A stretch of DNA of 64,000 nt, taken from contig NZ_CP014608.1 in assembly GCF_001586165.1 (NCBI RefSeq), positions 2,294,001 through 2,358,000 on the forward strand, written 5' to 3'. Below the pieces are notes generated by a model. It was not told where the DNA came from. It searched no databases and saw nothing but the letters and a program-made list of their open reading frames with translations. This document shows positions 26,474 to 35,458 of the stretch, one piece after another (the stretch's first letter is position 1; each line of letters starts with the position of its first letter). Both the position numbers and the translations under genes were made by a program. Origin of the DNA: Obesumbacterium proteus. Lineage in GTDB: Bacteria; Pseudomonadota; Gammaproteobacteria; Enterobacterales; Enterobacteriaceae.

Positions 26474-27835
26474 CTATGCGGGGAACAAAGCCTGAAGACT
26501 TGAGCAAGCATCGGCATAGCCGCTGCGCTCGAAGATCCCTTGTTGCAAAAACGCTTCCAAATGCGGATAAAGTGTAATGGCCTGATCTAATAGCGGATCG
26601 GAGCCCTTGGCATAAGCGCCCACGCTGATGAGATCGCGGTTGCGCTGATAGCTCGAAAGTAGCTGTTTAAAGCGTCTGACTCGGGCGTAGTGGTCATCGC
26701 TGATGAGCGACGTCATGGCACGGCTGATCGACGCTTCAATATCAATTGCCGGATAGTGCCCCGCCTCGGCTAAACGGCGTGATAGAACGATATGCCCATC
26801 CAAAATCGCACGCGCTGAGTCGGCGATTGGGTCTTGCTGATCGTCACCTTCGGTCAGAACCGTATAAAACGCGGTGATCGAACCGCCGCCGTGGGTACCA
26901 TTACCTGCACGTTCAACCAGCGCCGGTAGTTTGGCGAATACTGAAGGTGGATAGCCCTTGGTCGCTGGCGGTTCACCGATAGCCAGTGCGATTTCACGCT
27001 GCGCCATGGCATAGCGGGTGAGGGAGTCCATAATCAGCAACACATGCTGGCCGCGATCGCGAAAATCTTCGGCAATACGCGTGGCGTAAGAGGCACCCTG
27101 CATACGCAATAGAGGAGAGACATCGGCTGGTGCAGCGATAACCACCGAACGTTTACGGCCTTCGTCGCCCAAAATATTCTCGATGAAGTCTTTAACTTCG
27201 CGGCCACGTTCGCCAATCAACCCTACGACGATCACATCGGCTTGGGTATAGCGCGCCATCATGCCTAACAGCACGCTTTTACCTACGCCGGAACCGGCAA
27301 AAAGCCCCATGCGCTGCCCACGCCCTACGGTCAGCAGGGCATTAATGGCACGAACCCCGACGTCGAGCACGTCAACGATCGGCGTGCGCTGCAACGGGTT
27401 AAACGGCAGCGTGGTAAGCCCGCCAAGATCGGCGTCTTCCGGTGGTGGAAGTCCGTCGAGCGGCTTTGCGCCGCCGTCGAGCACGCGGCCTAATAACATG
27501 GGGCCAAGCGGAAGCTGTTTCCCACCGGACTGTAAGCCACCGCTTTGGGAGCAAACGCGTGCACCAGGCACAATACCGTCAACTTCTTCTAACGGCATGA
27601 GAAACAGCTGCTGCCCATTGAAGCCAACGACTTCGGCTTCAACCTGCTGAATTTTCACGCCGTCATGCCGTTCAATCAGGCACGTTGCACCAATGGGCAG
27701 CTGTAAACCGCTGGCCTCGAGAACCAACCCTGTTGCTCGGGTTAAACGACCGTAGCGCCGCGCAGGTGGGATCTGTGGAATGCGCTTTTCGAAGGCATCT
27801 AAGGTGCCTAACCACGTATTGATGCGTTGGGTCAT
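26474..27835 (-). CDS. fliI: Flagellum-specific ATPase FliI
   Basis: FliI energises export. The start giving MTQRINTWLGTLDAFEKRIP yields 453 residues. Walker A is GLFAGSGVGKSVLLG near residue 165, Walker B HVLLIMDSLTRYA near 250. It is F1-beta-like. It overlaps fliH by 4 nt. Confidence 0.96.
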   Translation of the reverse strand: MTQRINTWLGTLDAFEKRIPQIPPARRYGRLTRATGLVLEASGLQLPIGATCLIERHDGVKIQQVEAEVVGFNGQQLFLMPLEEVDGIVPGARVCSQSGGLQSGGKQLPLGPMLLGRVLDGGAKPLDGLPPPEDADLGGLTTLPFNPLQRTPIVDVLDVGVRAINALLTVGRGQRMGLFAGSGVGKSVLLGMMARYTQADVIVVGLIGERGREVKDFIENILGDEGRKRSVVIAAPADVSPLLRMQGASYATRIAEDFRDRGQHVLLIMDSLTRYAMAQREIALAIGEPPATKGYPPSVFAKLPALVERAGNGTHGGGSITAFYTVLTEGDDQQDPIADSARAILDGHIVLSRRLAEAGHYPAIDIEASISRAMTSLISDDHYARVRRFKQLLSSYQRNRDLISVGAYAKGSDPLLDQAITLYPHLEAFLQQGIFERSGYADACSSLQALFPA

Positions 27836-28593
27836 AGTGGCAACTCCGGTGCTGCCAGTTTGCATAGCTCTTGCCAACGGGTGGCGATGCTGGCGTCAAG
27901 TTCGCCGCCCTCGGCGCTGATTTTGCAGCCGCCGCGGTGTAACTGGGTGTCGGCAAGTAAACGCCAACCCTGCTGTTCTAACTGTACGCCGAGCTGCTGC
28001 TGAATAATCGGCAAATCTTGCGGATTAACGCGCAGTTGTAAATTGCCGTTAAACAGCGGTTCTTGATTGATCAGATGCTGAATTTGTTGCAGCACCGCGC
28101 TGGCGTCGCACACCGGAGACTGGCCGATGATTTGCTTCGCGGCGGTCAGCGCCATTTGCATTAGACGTGCGGCAATCACATTGTCCATGGCCTGCAATGA
28201 ATGCTGGAACTCTTGGGCAAGCTGCCGCCAATGGTCGAGTATCGGCTGTTGCTCGGTTTGTGCCTGCTGCAATCCCTGAGAACGACCCTCGTTGAGGCCT
28301 TGTTGGAAGCCTGCATCGTAGCCCTGTTTTTCGCCTTGCTGTAACCCGTGTTGATACCCCTGCATTTGGGCATCTTCACGCAGCTGCTCTAACTCGGCCT
28401 GCGCAATAACGGCGGGGGTAGACTCCGCAGCAGGGGGCAGGGGATCCATTTTAAAGGTCGGCATTTTAGGCTTACGCGGCGCTGAAAAATCACGCATCTC
28501 CCAGCGCTGCCACTGCTGATTAGTTTCTTCAATAGTGGCTTTGGGGAATACCGCTTTGCGGAATCCATCTTTCGGATTAGGAGGATTAGACAT
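27832..28593 (-). CDS. fliH: Flagellar export ATPase regulator FliH
   Basis: FliH is the negative regulator and peripheral stalk of FliI. The ATG overlapping the end of fliG gives MSNPPNPKDGF and 253 residues; an ATG two codons upstream is possible. A Gln/Gly-rich helical repeat (GYQHGLQQGEKQGYDAGFQQ) typical of FliH lies at about 80-115. Confidence 0.93.
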   Translation of the reverse strand: MSNPPNPKDGFRKAVFPKATIEETNQQWQRWEMRDFSAPRKPKMPTFKMDPLPPAAESTPAVIAQAELEQLREDAQMQGYQHGLQQGEKQGYDAGFQQGLNEGRSQGLQQAQTEQQPILDHWRQLAQEFQHSLQAMDNVIAARLMQMALTAAKQIIGQSPVCDASAVLQQIQHLINQEPLFNGNLQLRVNPQDLPIIQQQLGVQLEQQGWRLLADTQLHRGGCKISAEGGELDASIATRWQELCKLAAPELPL

Positions 28594-29578
28594 AAGCATC
28601 CTCGCCGCCGCCGATCACAACTTCGCCGCTTTCCGCTAATCGACGAACGATCAACAGAATGGCTTTTTGTTCGCTTTCTACCAGCGATAGACGAACTGGC
28701 CCACGCGTGGAGAGATCGTCGCGCAGAATATCGGCTGCACGCTGCGACATATTGCGCATAAATTTCTCGCGTAGCGCTTCGTCGGCGCCTTTGAGGGCGA
28801 TGAGCAGAGATTCGGACTCCACTTCCTGCAAGATGCGCTGAATGCTGCGATCGTCGACGTCGACCAGATTTTCGAACAGGAACATTTCGTCGATGATTTT
28901 CTGCGCCAGCTCGCCGTCGTAAGTACGCATAGCTTCGATAACCGATTCTTCCTGCTGAGTTTTCATCAGGTTGATAATCTCTGCCGCCGTGCGAATTCCG
29001 CCCATTTTGCTGCGTTTGAGGTTTTGGCCATCTAACAAACCGTTCAGCACTTCGGTCAGTTCTTGTAGCGCCGTAGGCTGAACACCACCAAAGGTGGCGA
29101 TACGCAGCACTACGTCGTTGCGCTGGCGCTCGTCAAACTGCGCCAGAATATCCGCGGCCTGAGAGCGTTTCAGGTGCACTAAAATAGTGGCAATGATCTG
29201 CGGATGTTCATCGCGAATAATATCGGCGGCGGCCTGAGGCTCCATAAAGTTGAGCGTTTCAATGCCGCTGGCGGTTTCGCGTGATTCGAGAATGTCTTCC
29301 AATAGGCTGGAGGCGCGCTCTTCACCTAGTGCTTTCACCAATACCGAACGCAGATAGTCGCTGGCGTTGACGCTGAGCGCTTCGTACTGCTCGGCTTCAT
29401 CTTGAAACTCGTTGAGCACTTCGCCTAACTGCTGGTGAGAAACCTGACTCATGGTCGCCATCGTGGTGCTGAGGTTCTGCACCTCGCGGGTAGAGAGGTG
29501 CTTAAACACCTCTGCCGCACGGTCTTCACCGATGGTCATCAATAAAATGGCGCTTTTTTCAGTTGGGGTCATGGTCAT
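28586..29578 (-). CDS. fliG: Flagellar motor switch protein FliG
   Basis: The 330-residue torque-generating C-ring protein binds FliF at its N-terminus and the stator at its C-terminus. Family motifs include EHPQIIATILVHLKRSQAAD and FLFENLVDVDDRSIQRILQ. It overlaps the fliF stop by 4 nt. Because fliF is frameshifted, FliG may lack its membrane anchor. Confidence 0.96.
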   Translation of the reverse strand: MTMTPTEKSAILLMTIGEDRAAEVFKHLSTREVQNLSTTMATMSQVSHQQLGEVLNEFQDEAEQYEALSVNASDYLRSVLVKALGEERASSLLEDILESRETASGIETLNFMEPQAAADIIRDEHPQIIATILVHLKRSQAADILAQFDERQRNDVVLRIATFGGVQPTALQELTEVLNGLLDGQNLKRSKMGGIRTAAEIINLMKTQQEESVIEAMRTYDGELAQKIIDEMFLFENLVDVDDRSIQRILQEVESESLLIALKGADEALREKFMRNMSQRAADILRDDLSTRGPVRLSLVESEQKAILLIVRRLAESGEVVIGGGEDAYV

Positions 29579-31298
29579 TGCTCGTTACTCATCCATTGGC
29601 GAATGACTAGCGCAACCACGCGAGGGTCTTGCTCAGCCATATCCCGGACACGCTGTGCCTGCTGTTCAGCGCTGGCACGCTGCTGTGTTTTACGACGATT
29701 CTGTACTTCTTCATTGCTTGGCTTAGCAGGTTGAACCGGCGTGGTGATAATTGGCGTAGGCTCAACGCGACGCGCAGTCTGTGCGTTAGCCAGCTGTTTG
29801 TTCAACAGCGGTTTCACCAGTTTGCGCCACAGAATGAAGGCGACAATCAGCACCAACAGGTAACGACCCAACGTCATCAACAGATCAAAGAAGCTTGATT
29901 GTTGCCAGAATGGAACATCGCTGCTGTTTTCAACATCGGCGGTAAATGGCGTGTTGACGACGTTTAACGTGTCGCCGCGCGCTGCGGAGAAGCCCATGGC
30001 TTCGCGAACCAGTGATGTGACCTGCTCAATTTGCTGTGGCGTTAATGGAATGCTTTTACCGCTAGCGTTGGTGCCATAGTTAACGACGACGGCTACCGAC
30101 AGACGATCGATGTTGCCCGCTTTTTGCTGGGTGTGGCGGATGGTGCGATCCACTTCATAGTTGATGGTTTCATCACGGCGCGCATTGGACGCTGAGCTAC
30201 TCCGGCGACCGTTAGTATCAATGGCAGAAGCAGGGCGCTGAGTATTCGCCGCATTGGCCGCGTTGGCATTTGCGCCAGCCTGCGGAGGATTTGTGATATT
30301 CCCCGTCGGAGGTGGAGCCGGTTGATTGGTCAATGCGCCAGGGACGCCGCCGGAGAGTTGGCCGCCGGACTGCGAGCTGTCGCTCAGCTGCTGGCTACGA
30401 ACCGCTGCCTGATTAGTGCCCTGATTGGGTTTGTACTCTTCGTCAGTTTGCTCACGAACGGCATTATCATTTGCGCGGTAACCTGCGCATGCACGTTGCC
30501 GTTGCCGACCATCGGCTGCAAGATAGCCTCAATGCGGCGCTGAATTCGGCTTTCGACTTCATTAGCATATTTTAACTGGGTGGCGTTGAGATCGCGTCCT
30601 GTGCCGTCTGACTGAGTTAGCAGGTGTCCGCCTTGATCGACCACGGTGACATTCCCCGCGGGCAAGCCTGCAACGCTGCTCGATACCATATAGACAATGG
30701 CGTTGATTTGCCCTTCATCTAAAGCGCGACCGGGTTGCAGATTTAAGGTAACGGATGCCGAAGGCTGCTTTTGTTCTCGAACAAACAGTGAAGGCTTGGG
30801 TAATGCCAAGTGGACGCGGGCCGTCTGAACGGGGCCTAATGTTTCGATGGTGCGAGAAAGCTCGCCTTCCAACGCGCGTTGATAGTTGATTTGTTCACTG
30901 AACTGGCTGATGCCAAATTTTTCTTGATCCAGAAGCTCAAATCCAACGGCTCCCCCTTTCGGCAGACCTTGCTGCGCGAGGCGCAGGCGAGTCTCATGGA
31001 CCTTTTCCGCCGGAATTAACAGCGCAGTGCCATTATCCGTGAAGCGATACGGAATGTTCATTTGGGTGAGCTGGGTGACAATGGCACCGCCGTCCCGATC
31101 GCTGATGTTGCTATAAAGAACCCGATAATCAGGAGATTTAGCCCACAGAGCGAGTACTGCAATAACGGCGATAGCAACCGCACCGGCAATAAGCAGTGGA
31201 ATTTTGGGGTTAGCACGTAGGCGATTCACTATGCTAGCGATACCGCCATCCCCGCTTTTTGCTGTGGTGCCAGCGCTACCGTTGGCTGAAGCGTTCAT
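29575..31298 (-). pseudogene. fliF: fliF, MS-ring gene with a frameshift
   Basis: The N-terminal part (ATG at 31298, with a membrane helix IPLLIAGAVAIAVIAVLALW) reads normally to VHAQVTAQM near 30470. It then shifts and stops at 30384. The C-terminal part lies in another frame: DNAVREQTDEEYKPNQGTNQ, then the second membrane helix and the FliG-binding tail ending ALVIRQWMSNEQ at 29575. Adding one base after the ATG of AQM restores one frame of about 574 residues, so a net 1-nt deletion is likely. The N-terminal product of 304 residues lacks the second helix and FliG-binding site. The MS ring is the base on which the flagellum is built. Confidence 0.88.
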
Positions 31299-31594
31299 GT
31301 GCTTACCTTGTCTTTCAGTTGGGCCGGGAAAGAACCCCGGAATAAATTGATATCTTGCAAAACGAACTCCCTGACGCGCTATCAGCGAAATGTATTCAAT
31401 CAGAGCCTTTTCTTGGAAGGTCTGCGGCTTACAAAAGTAGGCAGGGTATTATTCTGCGGAGAAGGGGAAGTTGATGGGAGAATAAGGCCCTATTTTTGTA
31501 TCTATTTAGCGGCTTTACTCTTTGATCTCTGTGCTAGGGTGATGCCTTATGGGTAAAAGCCATTTGGTTAACACAGATAAAAAGGGGATCGGCA

Positions 31595-31909
31595 GTGGCG
31601 ATAGTGGGTATTGAAGGTGTACTTCAGCAGCTTCAGGCAACGGCTGTATCAGCTGCAAACCGTAGCCAAAATAGCGAGGCTCCACAGGGGGCATTTGCCG
31701 CTGAACTAAAAGCCGCAGTAAACCGTATCAGTGATACGCAGAATAGTGCCAAGATTCAGGCGCAAAACTTTGAAATGGGTGTGCCGGGTGTTGGGCTAAA
31801 CGATGTGATGGTTGATTTGCAAAAATCAGGGATCTCGTTGCAGATGGGGATTCAGGTGCGTAACCGCTTAGTTGCTGCCTATCAAGATATTATGAATATG
31901 CAGGTCTAG
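31595..31909 (+). CDS. fliE: Flagellar MS ring-rod junction protein FliE
   Basis: The 104-residue adaptor joins the MS ring to the rod. It reads MAIVGIEGVLQQLQATAVSA and ends RNRLVAAYQDIMNMQV, as in the family. Its start codon is GTG. It is divergent from fliF; the 296-nt gap (31299-31594) holds no gene and should contain both class 2 promoters, but no clean FlhDC box was identified. The prophage begins just downstream. Confidence 0.94.
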   Translation: MAIVGIEGVLQQLQATAVSAANRSQNSEAPQGAFAAELKAAVNRISDTQNSAKIQAQNFEMGVPGVGLNDVMVDLQKSGISLQMGIQVRNRLVAAYQDIMNMQV

Positions 31910-31938
31910 CATGGTAATGCTATTGTTTTATAAAGAGT

Positions 31939-33222
31939 TTAACTGTTGCTAACTTTGCTATGGGGCATGGGTGGGGCAAAGTCAGATAATTTCTGGTTCA
32001 GCATGGCTACTTGCTCGCTATTTGTTTCCTCCATCCAAGCTCCATAAACCTGATAAACCATTTGGGCGTTAGTGTGGCCCATTTGTGATGCAATGAAGTT
32101 TGGGTTAGCTCCAGCAGACAAAGACCAACATGCATACGTATGGCGGGACTGATACGCTTTCCTATGTTTTAGTCCGGCGCGCTTTAACGCAGTATCCCAA
32201 CTTTGGCTGATCGAACCAACAGAATAATGGTCTCCTGATCTGCCATTTGTGGCGGAAACTGACGGTATAAATACAAACGTGCATTTGTGAGTTGTCTTCC
32301 TGCCATACTCTCTCTGAGTTACTGGGATATCGTGCTGCTTGCTCAGTCTAGTTAGCTCTGACTGGTCGCGCAGAATTTCTATCGCCGGTCTTATCAGATT
32401 AATGGTTCTTTCTCCTGCGGCAGTTTTTGGAAGCGTAAACTCTCCAACCTTTGCAAGATTTCGACGGACGGATAGTGTCCCTGCTTTTAGGTCAATATCC
32501 TCCCACGCCAGTGCGCATATCTCCCCATGCCTCATTCCTGTATAGACTGCTAGTGACCATATATTTCTAATCTGGCGTTCTCTAAAGGCATCTATCATCC
32601 TCACAAACTCCTCTCTGGTTAGGGGGTCTGGTTCGGGTTTCCCTTTCCTCAGGGGAGTAATATTTGCGGTTGGATCTGAGGAAATATAATTATTGGCCAG
32701 AGCAAAACGGAACAATGATGTTAGTCCGGATATATAGGAATTGACCGTTGGAACAGATCGGCCTTTCCTGATCACTTTGTGCATGTAACCGGGGGTTTGA
32801 AATCCGGTAAGTAACTCCTTTCTAAGGTTAAGAATATCTTCTTGTGTAATTGATGAAATCAAGCGGTTAGAACCTATGAATGGAAGTGAGTTTTTTATTT
32901 TAGACCGGTATCTATCCAGAGTGCTTCCAGCAATCTCTGTCTCTTTGATTGAAAGCCATTTATCTGCCAAATCTCCGATCGTAATCTCTCGCTTCGTTGT
33001 CACGAACCTTGTTAGGTTAGGCGAGCTTGGGAACTGTTCTGCATAATCAAAAGTCCCCATTTTTATTGCAAAACAAATCGAAGTTCTAAGATCTCCAGCT
33101 ATCTTCCTATTCTTTGGTGTGTCAGGGACACCTAATGATTCCCTGACTCTTTCACCTTTGTAGATGAACCATAGCCGCAAATTGCCACCATGGTTCTCTA
33201 CACCCGTTGGGTATTTAGCCAT
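31939..33222 (-). CDS. int: Phage integrase, tyrosine recombinase
   Basis: The 427-residue protein catalyses site-specific integration and, with Xis, excision. It has an N-terminal arm-binding region, a core-binding SAM-like domain (GDLADKWLSIKETEIAGSTL) and a catalytic domain with the first Arg in TGMRHGEI, the HxxR-type region in AYQSRHTYACW and the nucleophile Tyr in MVYQVYGAW. It lies 29 nt from fliE, with the excisionase upstream. Confidence 0.93.
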   Translation of the reverse strand: MAKYPTGVENHGGNLRLWFIYKGERVRESLGVPDTPKNRKIAGDLRTSICFAIKMGTFDYAEQFPSSPNLTRFVTTKREITIGDLADKWLSIKETEIAGSTLDRYRSKIKNSLPFIGSNRLISSITQEDILNLRKELLTGFQTPGYMHKVIRKGRSVPTVNSYISGLTSLFRFALANNYISSDPTANITPLRKGKPEPDPLTREEFVRMIDAFRERQIRNIWSLAVYTGMRHGEICALAWEDIDLKAGTLSVRRNLAKVGEFTLPKTAAGERTINLIRPAIEILRDQSELTRLSKQHDIPVTQREYGRKTTHKCTFVFIPSVSATNGRSGDHYSVGSISQSWDTALKRAGLKHRKAYQSRHTYACWSLSAGANPNFIASQMGHTNAQMVYQVYGAWMEETNSEQVAMLNQKLSDFAPPMPHSKVSNS

Positions 33223-33255
33223 TCACACATCCTCATAAGTTAGTGGGGAAGCTAT

Positions 33256-33510
33256 TTAAGCAGATTTCCGACGAGGGATCGCTGCCGGCTGTCCGTCCAT
33301 CCAGCGCTCAACCATTTTCCAATCATAAAAACAGGTGCTGTTATCTCGTGGTTGCCCGTCTGGAGAGATGTGCTTGTATTCTCGTCCCTCCATCCAGCAA
33401 TCTTCACGGGCTTTCTTTATGGTGTTCTTTTTGAGGCCTGTTATCCCCATTAGAACGCTTTCTGATACCCATTTAGCTGGTACTAACTGAATTACGTTGT
33501 TATCCATCAT
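33256..33510 (-). CDS. xis: Excisionase-like protein
   Basis: The 84-residue protein resembles lambdoid excisionases of the DUF1233 type: VIQLVPAKWVSESVLMGITG, then GREYKHISPDGQPRDNST. Such proteins bend attachment-site DNA and steer Int towards excision. Its location directly upstream of int supports the call. Confidence 0.82.
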   Translation of the reverse strand: MMDNNVIQLVPAKWVSESVLMGITGLKKNTIKKAREDCWMEGREYKHISPDGQPRDNSTCFYDWKMVERWMDGQPAAIPRRKSA

Positions 33511-33704
33511 TTATCCTTATCCGTCACTTTCATGCAGTAGCAAGACAGCACCATCCACGGCTTAAATCTGCCGCATAGTGGCGCTATCTTTGCTGAATGC
33601 TTATCGAGTAACTGACGGTATGTTTGAGAATTGTTTTTGCTGCGGAGTTCTATGAGAAGGGCTCTTGCTATATTGCGGATCGCGTTGTCTTGTTCTGCTG
33701 TCAT
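33507..33704 (-). CDS. Small phage protein, function unknown
   Basis: A 65-residue frame overlapping xis by 4 nt (ATGA) and 1 nt from the methyltransferase gene, so it is tightly packed in the early operon. The N-terminal half is predicted helical (AIRNIARALLIELRSKNNSQ). No family recognised. Confidence 0.6.
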   Translation of the reverse strand: MTAEQDNAIRNIARALLIELRSKNNSQTYRQLLDKHSAKIAPLCGRFKPWMVLSCYCMKVTDKDK

Positions 33705-33705
33705 G

Positions 33706-34248
33706 TCATGCCGCTTTCACTCCCGCCATAATGTCGCTGCCGATTGCGATCAGTTCGTCGCGTGATACTGTTGTGAATTGGCAACGTGGTTTGATGAATG
33801 GGCGCCAGATGAATAGCAGACTGCCTTTGCTGTTTCCGTTTTTACCGGGCTTTCCGGTGCCAGCGTTGATGAATGACAACCGGCCACCAGTGATTAGACG
33901 GACTTCATCAACAGACTCCAGCGCCAGAGAAAACCAACCGGTAGATGTATCGGCAGGGAGCAACATCACAATCGGCTGACTTTGTTCTTTGCACTGCTCG
34001 GCGGCCTTTTCTACCCACGGAGTTATGTTTGAGTAGGGAGGGTTACACCAGATAGCGCCGTAGCTTACCCACTCGCTATTCAATGCATCATCGCGCTCTG
34101 TCAGATATCTGGCACACAGTGCGTTTCCGTGATCGGCCGCCGCGTCGAGATAGAAACCAAACTCAGCATCAAGCGCGGCGAATACCTCTATCGGCGTCTG
34201 CCACCGGTCTTTATGTTCGAGTGGTGTATTGCTCGCAAACTCACTCAC
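33706..34248 (-). CDS. Phage N-6-adenine DNA methyltransferase
   Basis: A 180-residue protein of the phage Dam-like family, predicted to methylate adenine using S-adenosylmethionine. The catalytic motif is NPPYSNITPW at about residue 70; DRWQTPIEVFAALDAEFGF near the N-terminus is typical. GTG at 34248 is preferred because it gives a GTGA overlap with the upstream gene; a GTG five codons earlier is possible. It may protect phage DNA from restriction or mimic Dam. Confidence 0.88.
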   Translation of the reverse strand: MSEFASNTPLEHKDRWQTPIEVFAALDAEFGFYLDAAADHGNALCARYLTERDDALNSEWVSYGAIWCNPPYSNITPWVEKAAEQCKEQSQPIVMLLPADTSTGWFSLALESVDEVRLITGGRLSFINAGTGKPGKNGNSKGSLLFIWRPFIKPRCQFTTVSRDELIAIGSDIMAGVKAA

Positions 34249-34484
34249 GCTGCATTCCCCCACACTTTGGATAAATCCCTTGGCCGCATCATTGACGTAG
34301 CCACATATGATTTCTCTCGGTTGATAATCTCTATGAAGAATTTCTCTTCGCTAACTTTGATTGTGTATGTGACGCCTTTCTTGGTTGGCCCATAGTCGCC
34401 GTACTTTTCCTGATGCTGATTGAGCGCCGCTTTCATAGCCGCTCTTTCTTTACGCTCTGGATTACCCTTGATGATGTGTCGCAT
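34245..34484 (-). CDS. Small basic phage protein, function unknown
   Basis: 79 residues from MRHIIKGNPERKERAAMKAA. The N-terminal half is highly charged and helical. The start overlaps the upstream gene by 23 nt, and the stop overlaps the methyltransferase start by 4 nt. No family recognised. Confidence 0.6.
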   Translation of the reverse strand: MRHIIKGNPERKERAAMKAALNQHQEKYGDYGPTKKGVTYTIKVSEEKFFIEIINREKSYVATSMMRPRDLSKVWGNAA

Positions 34485-34746
34485 TGTTAAAGTCCTTGAA
34501 AGCCTTTTCACACTGCAATGAAACTCGCTCTATTAATTGCTGCATTGCCTGCAATGACTGGGCGTCAGAGAGCAGAACCTCGCGCTGAATTAATGCAGAG
34601 ATAAGCGTGGAGATTTTTGAGTAGAACCCGATGGACTGAAGCCTCTCTTCACCTGCAGATTTACCTTCCTTTGCTACCTTTTTCTCGTTAAGAATCAGGT
34701 TGTATGTGTCACTCGTAATGACGTATTCGCCGATTTCGATTTGCAT
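34462..34746 (-). CDS. Small phage early protein, possibly DUF5405-like
   Basis: 94 residues from MQIEIGEYVITSDTYNLILN. The opening pattern (short beta strand, VITSD, ILNE) recalls the DUF5405 group of phage early proteins. The function is unknown. The start is chosen to match that pattern; a frame seven codons longer exists. Confidence 0.55.
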   Translation of the reverse strand: MQIEIGEYVITSDTYNLILNEKKVAKEGKSAGEERLQSIGFYSKISTLISALIQREVLLSDAQSLQAMQQLIERVSLQCEKAFKDFNNATHHQG

Positions 34747-34767
34747 GTTTTCTCCAAACTTAGGCAA

Positions 34768-34791
34768 TAAAAAAGCCGCTGGTTAGCGGCT
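34768..34791 (-). terminator. Terminator in the left early operon
   Basis: On the minus strand GCCGCT-AACC-AGCGGC is followed by a T-run. It lies just downstream of the 57-codon lipoprotein gene and would need N-type antitermination to be passed. Confidence 0.8.
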
Positions 34792-34792
34792 A

Positions 34793-34966
34793 TTAATCTT
34801 TGTTAACTGGTAAGCACATTAGAACGTGGTTAGGCCGCTTCTCATGAATCAGCTTTATCCATTGTTCACAGGTTTCTTTTGGCATGACTTCAGGTGTAAC
34901 GGGGAGGGCGTCGCAAGCATCTAATCCGCAGGCGCTGACTAGAAGGATATAACCGGCTATCAGCAT
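34793..34966 (-). CDS. Small predicted lipoprotein, 57 residues
   Basis: Reads MLIAGYILLVSACGLDACDA and ends PNHVLMCLPVNKD. The first 13 residues form a short signal ending in a lipobox-like LVSAC. Its start abuts the stop of the upstream gene with no gap. The hydrophobic leader, lipobox and operon packing support a real gene. Function unknown; small phage lipoproteins sometimes act in superinfection exclusion. Confidence 0.65.
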   Translation of the reverse strand: MLIAGYILLVSACGLDACDALPVTPEVMPKETCEQWIKLIHEKRPNHVLMCLPVNKD

Positions 34967-35458
34967 CTATTTCTGCTCCTGTGCTGGGGCTGAAACCTCA
35001 AGGTCTGAAATAATGTCAATCACAGAACTTAATCGGATAGCCATTGCCGAGGCTTTTTTAGTCGGAACTGGAAGCTCTTTTAATATCCAATTCAAGATTC
35101 TATTTAGTATTTCCACCTGCTGACTCAAATCTACAGGCTCGGTCTGTTTAGGTATTACCGGTGCTGCATAAAGCGGCGTAGAGTGAATGCCGTGCGTGGC
35201 CTCACCAAGCCCAACAAAGTCTCCATCAGTGGTAAATTGATCGCCTGTGCGCATGTGAACAATCCAAGCAACGGGATTCTTAGCTGCTTGCTCGTATGCC
35301 AGAATCTTTTCTTTCGCGATTTTAAACTCATCAATCACATGAAGAGCATCAACAAATATGTCGTAGTTCTCTTTGTCTGCCGGATCGCTGTATGAATCTT
35401 GAAACTGCAATAAATCGTCTTGCAGCTTCTCTAACCGCTCAGTTGTTAACTTAGTCAT
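34967..35458 (-). CDS. Phage early protein, function unknown
   Basis: 163 residues. The middle carries a motif seen in many lambdoid early proteins (GLGEATHGIHSTPLYAAPV), as in Ea22-like families. The N-terminus is a helical, acidic region (RLEKLQDDLLQFQDSYSDPA). It overlaps the repeat-protein gene upstream by 8 nt. Confidence 0.65.
   Translation of the reverse strand: MTKLTTERLEKLQDDLLQFQDSYSDPADKENYDIFVDALHVIDEFKIAKEKILAYEQAAKNPVAWIVHMRTGDQFTTDGDFVGLGEATHGIHSTPLYAAPVIPKQTEPVDLSQQVEILNRILNWILKELPVPTKKASAMAIRLSSVIDIISDLEVSAPAQEQK

Noticed and set aside
34967..35458. Possible attachment of this early gene to a named Ea family
   Set aside because: Only the PLYAAP-type motif is shared; too weak to give a gene name.
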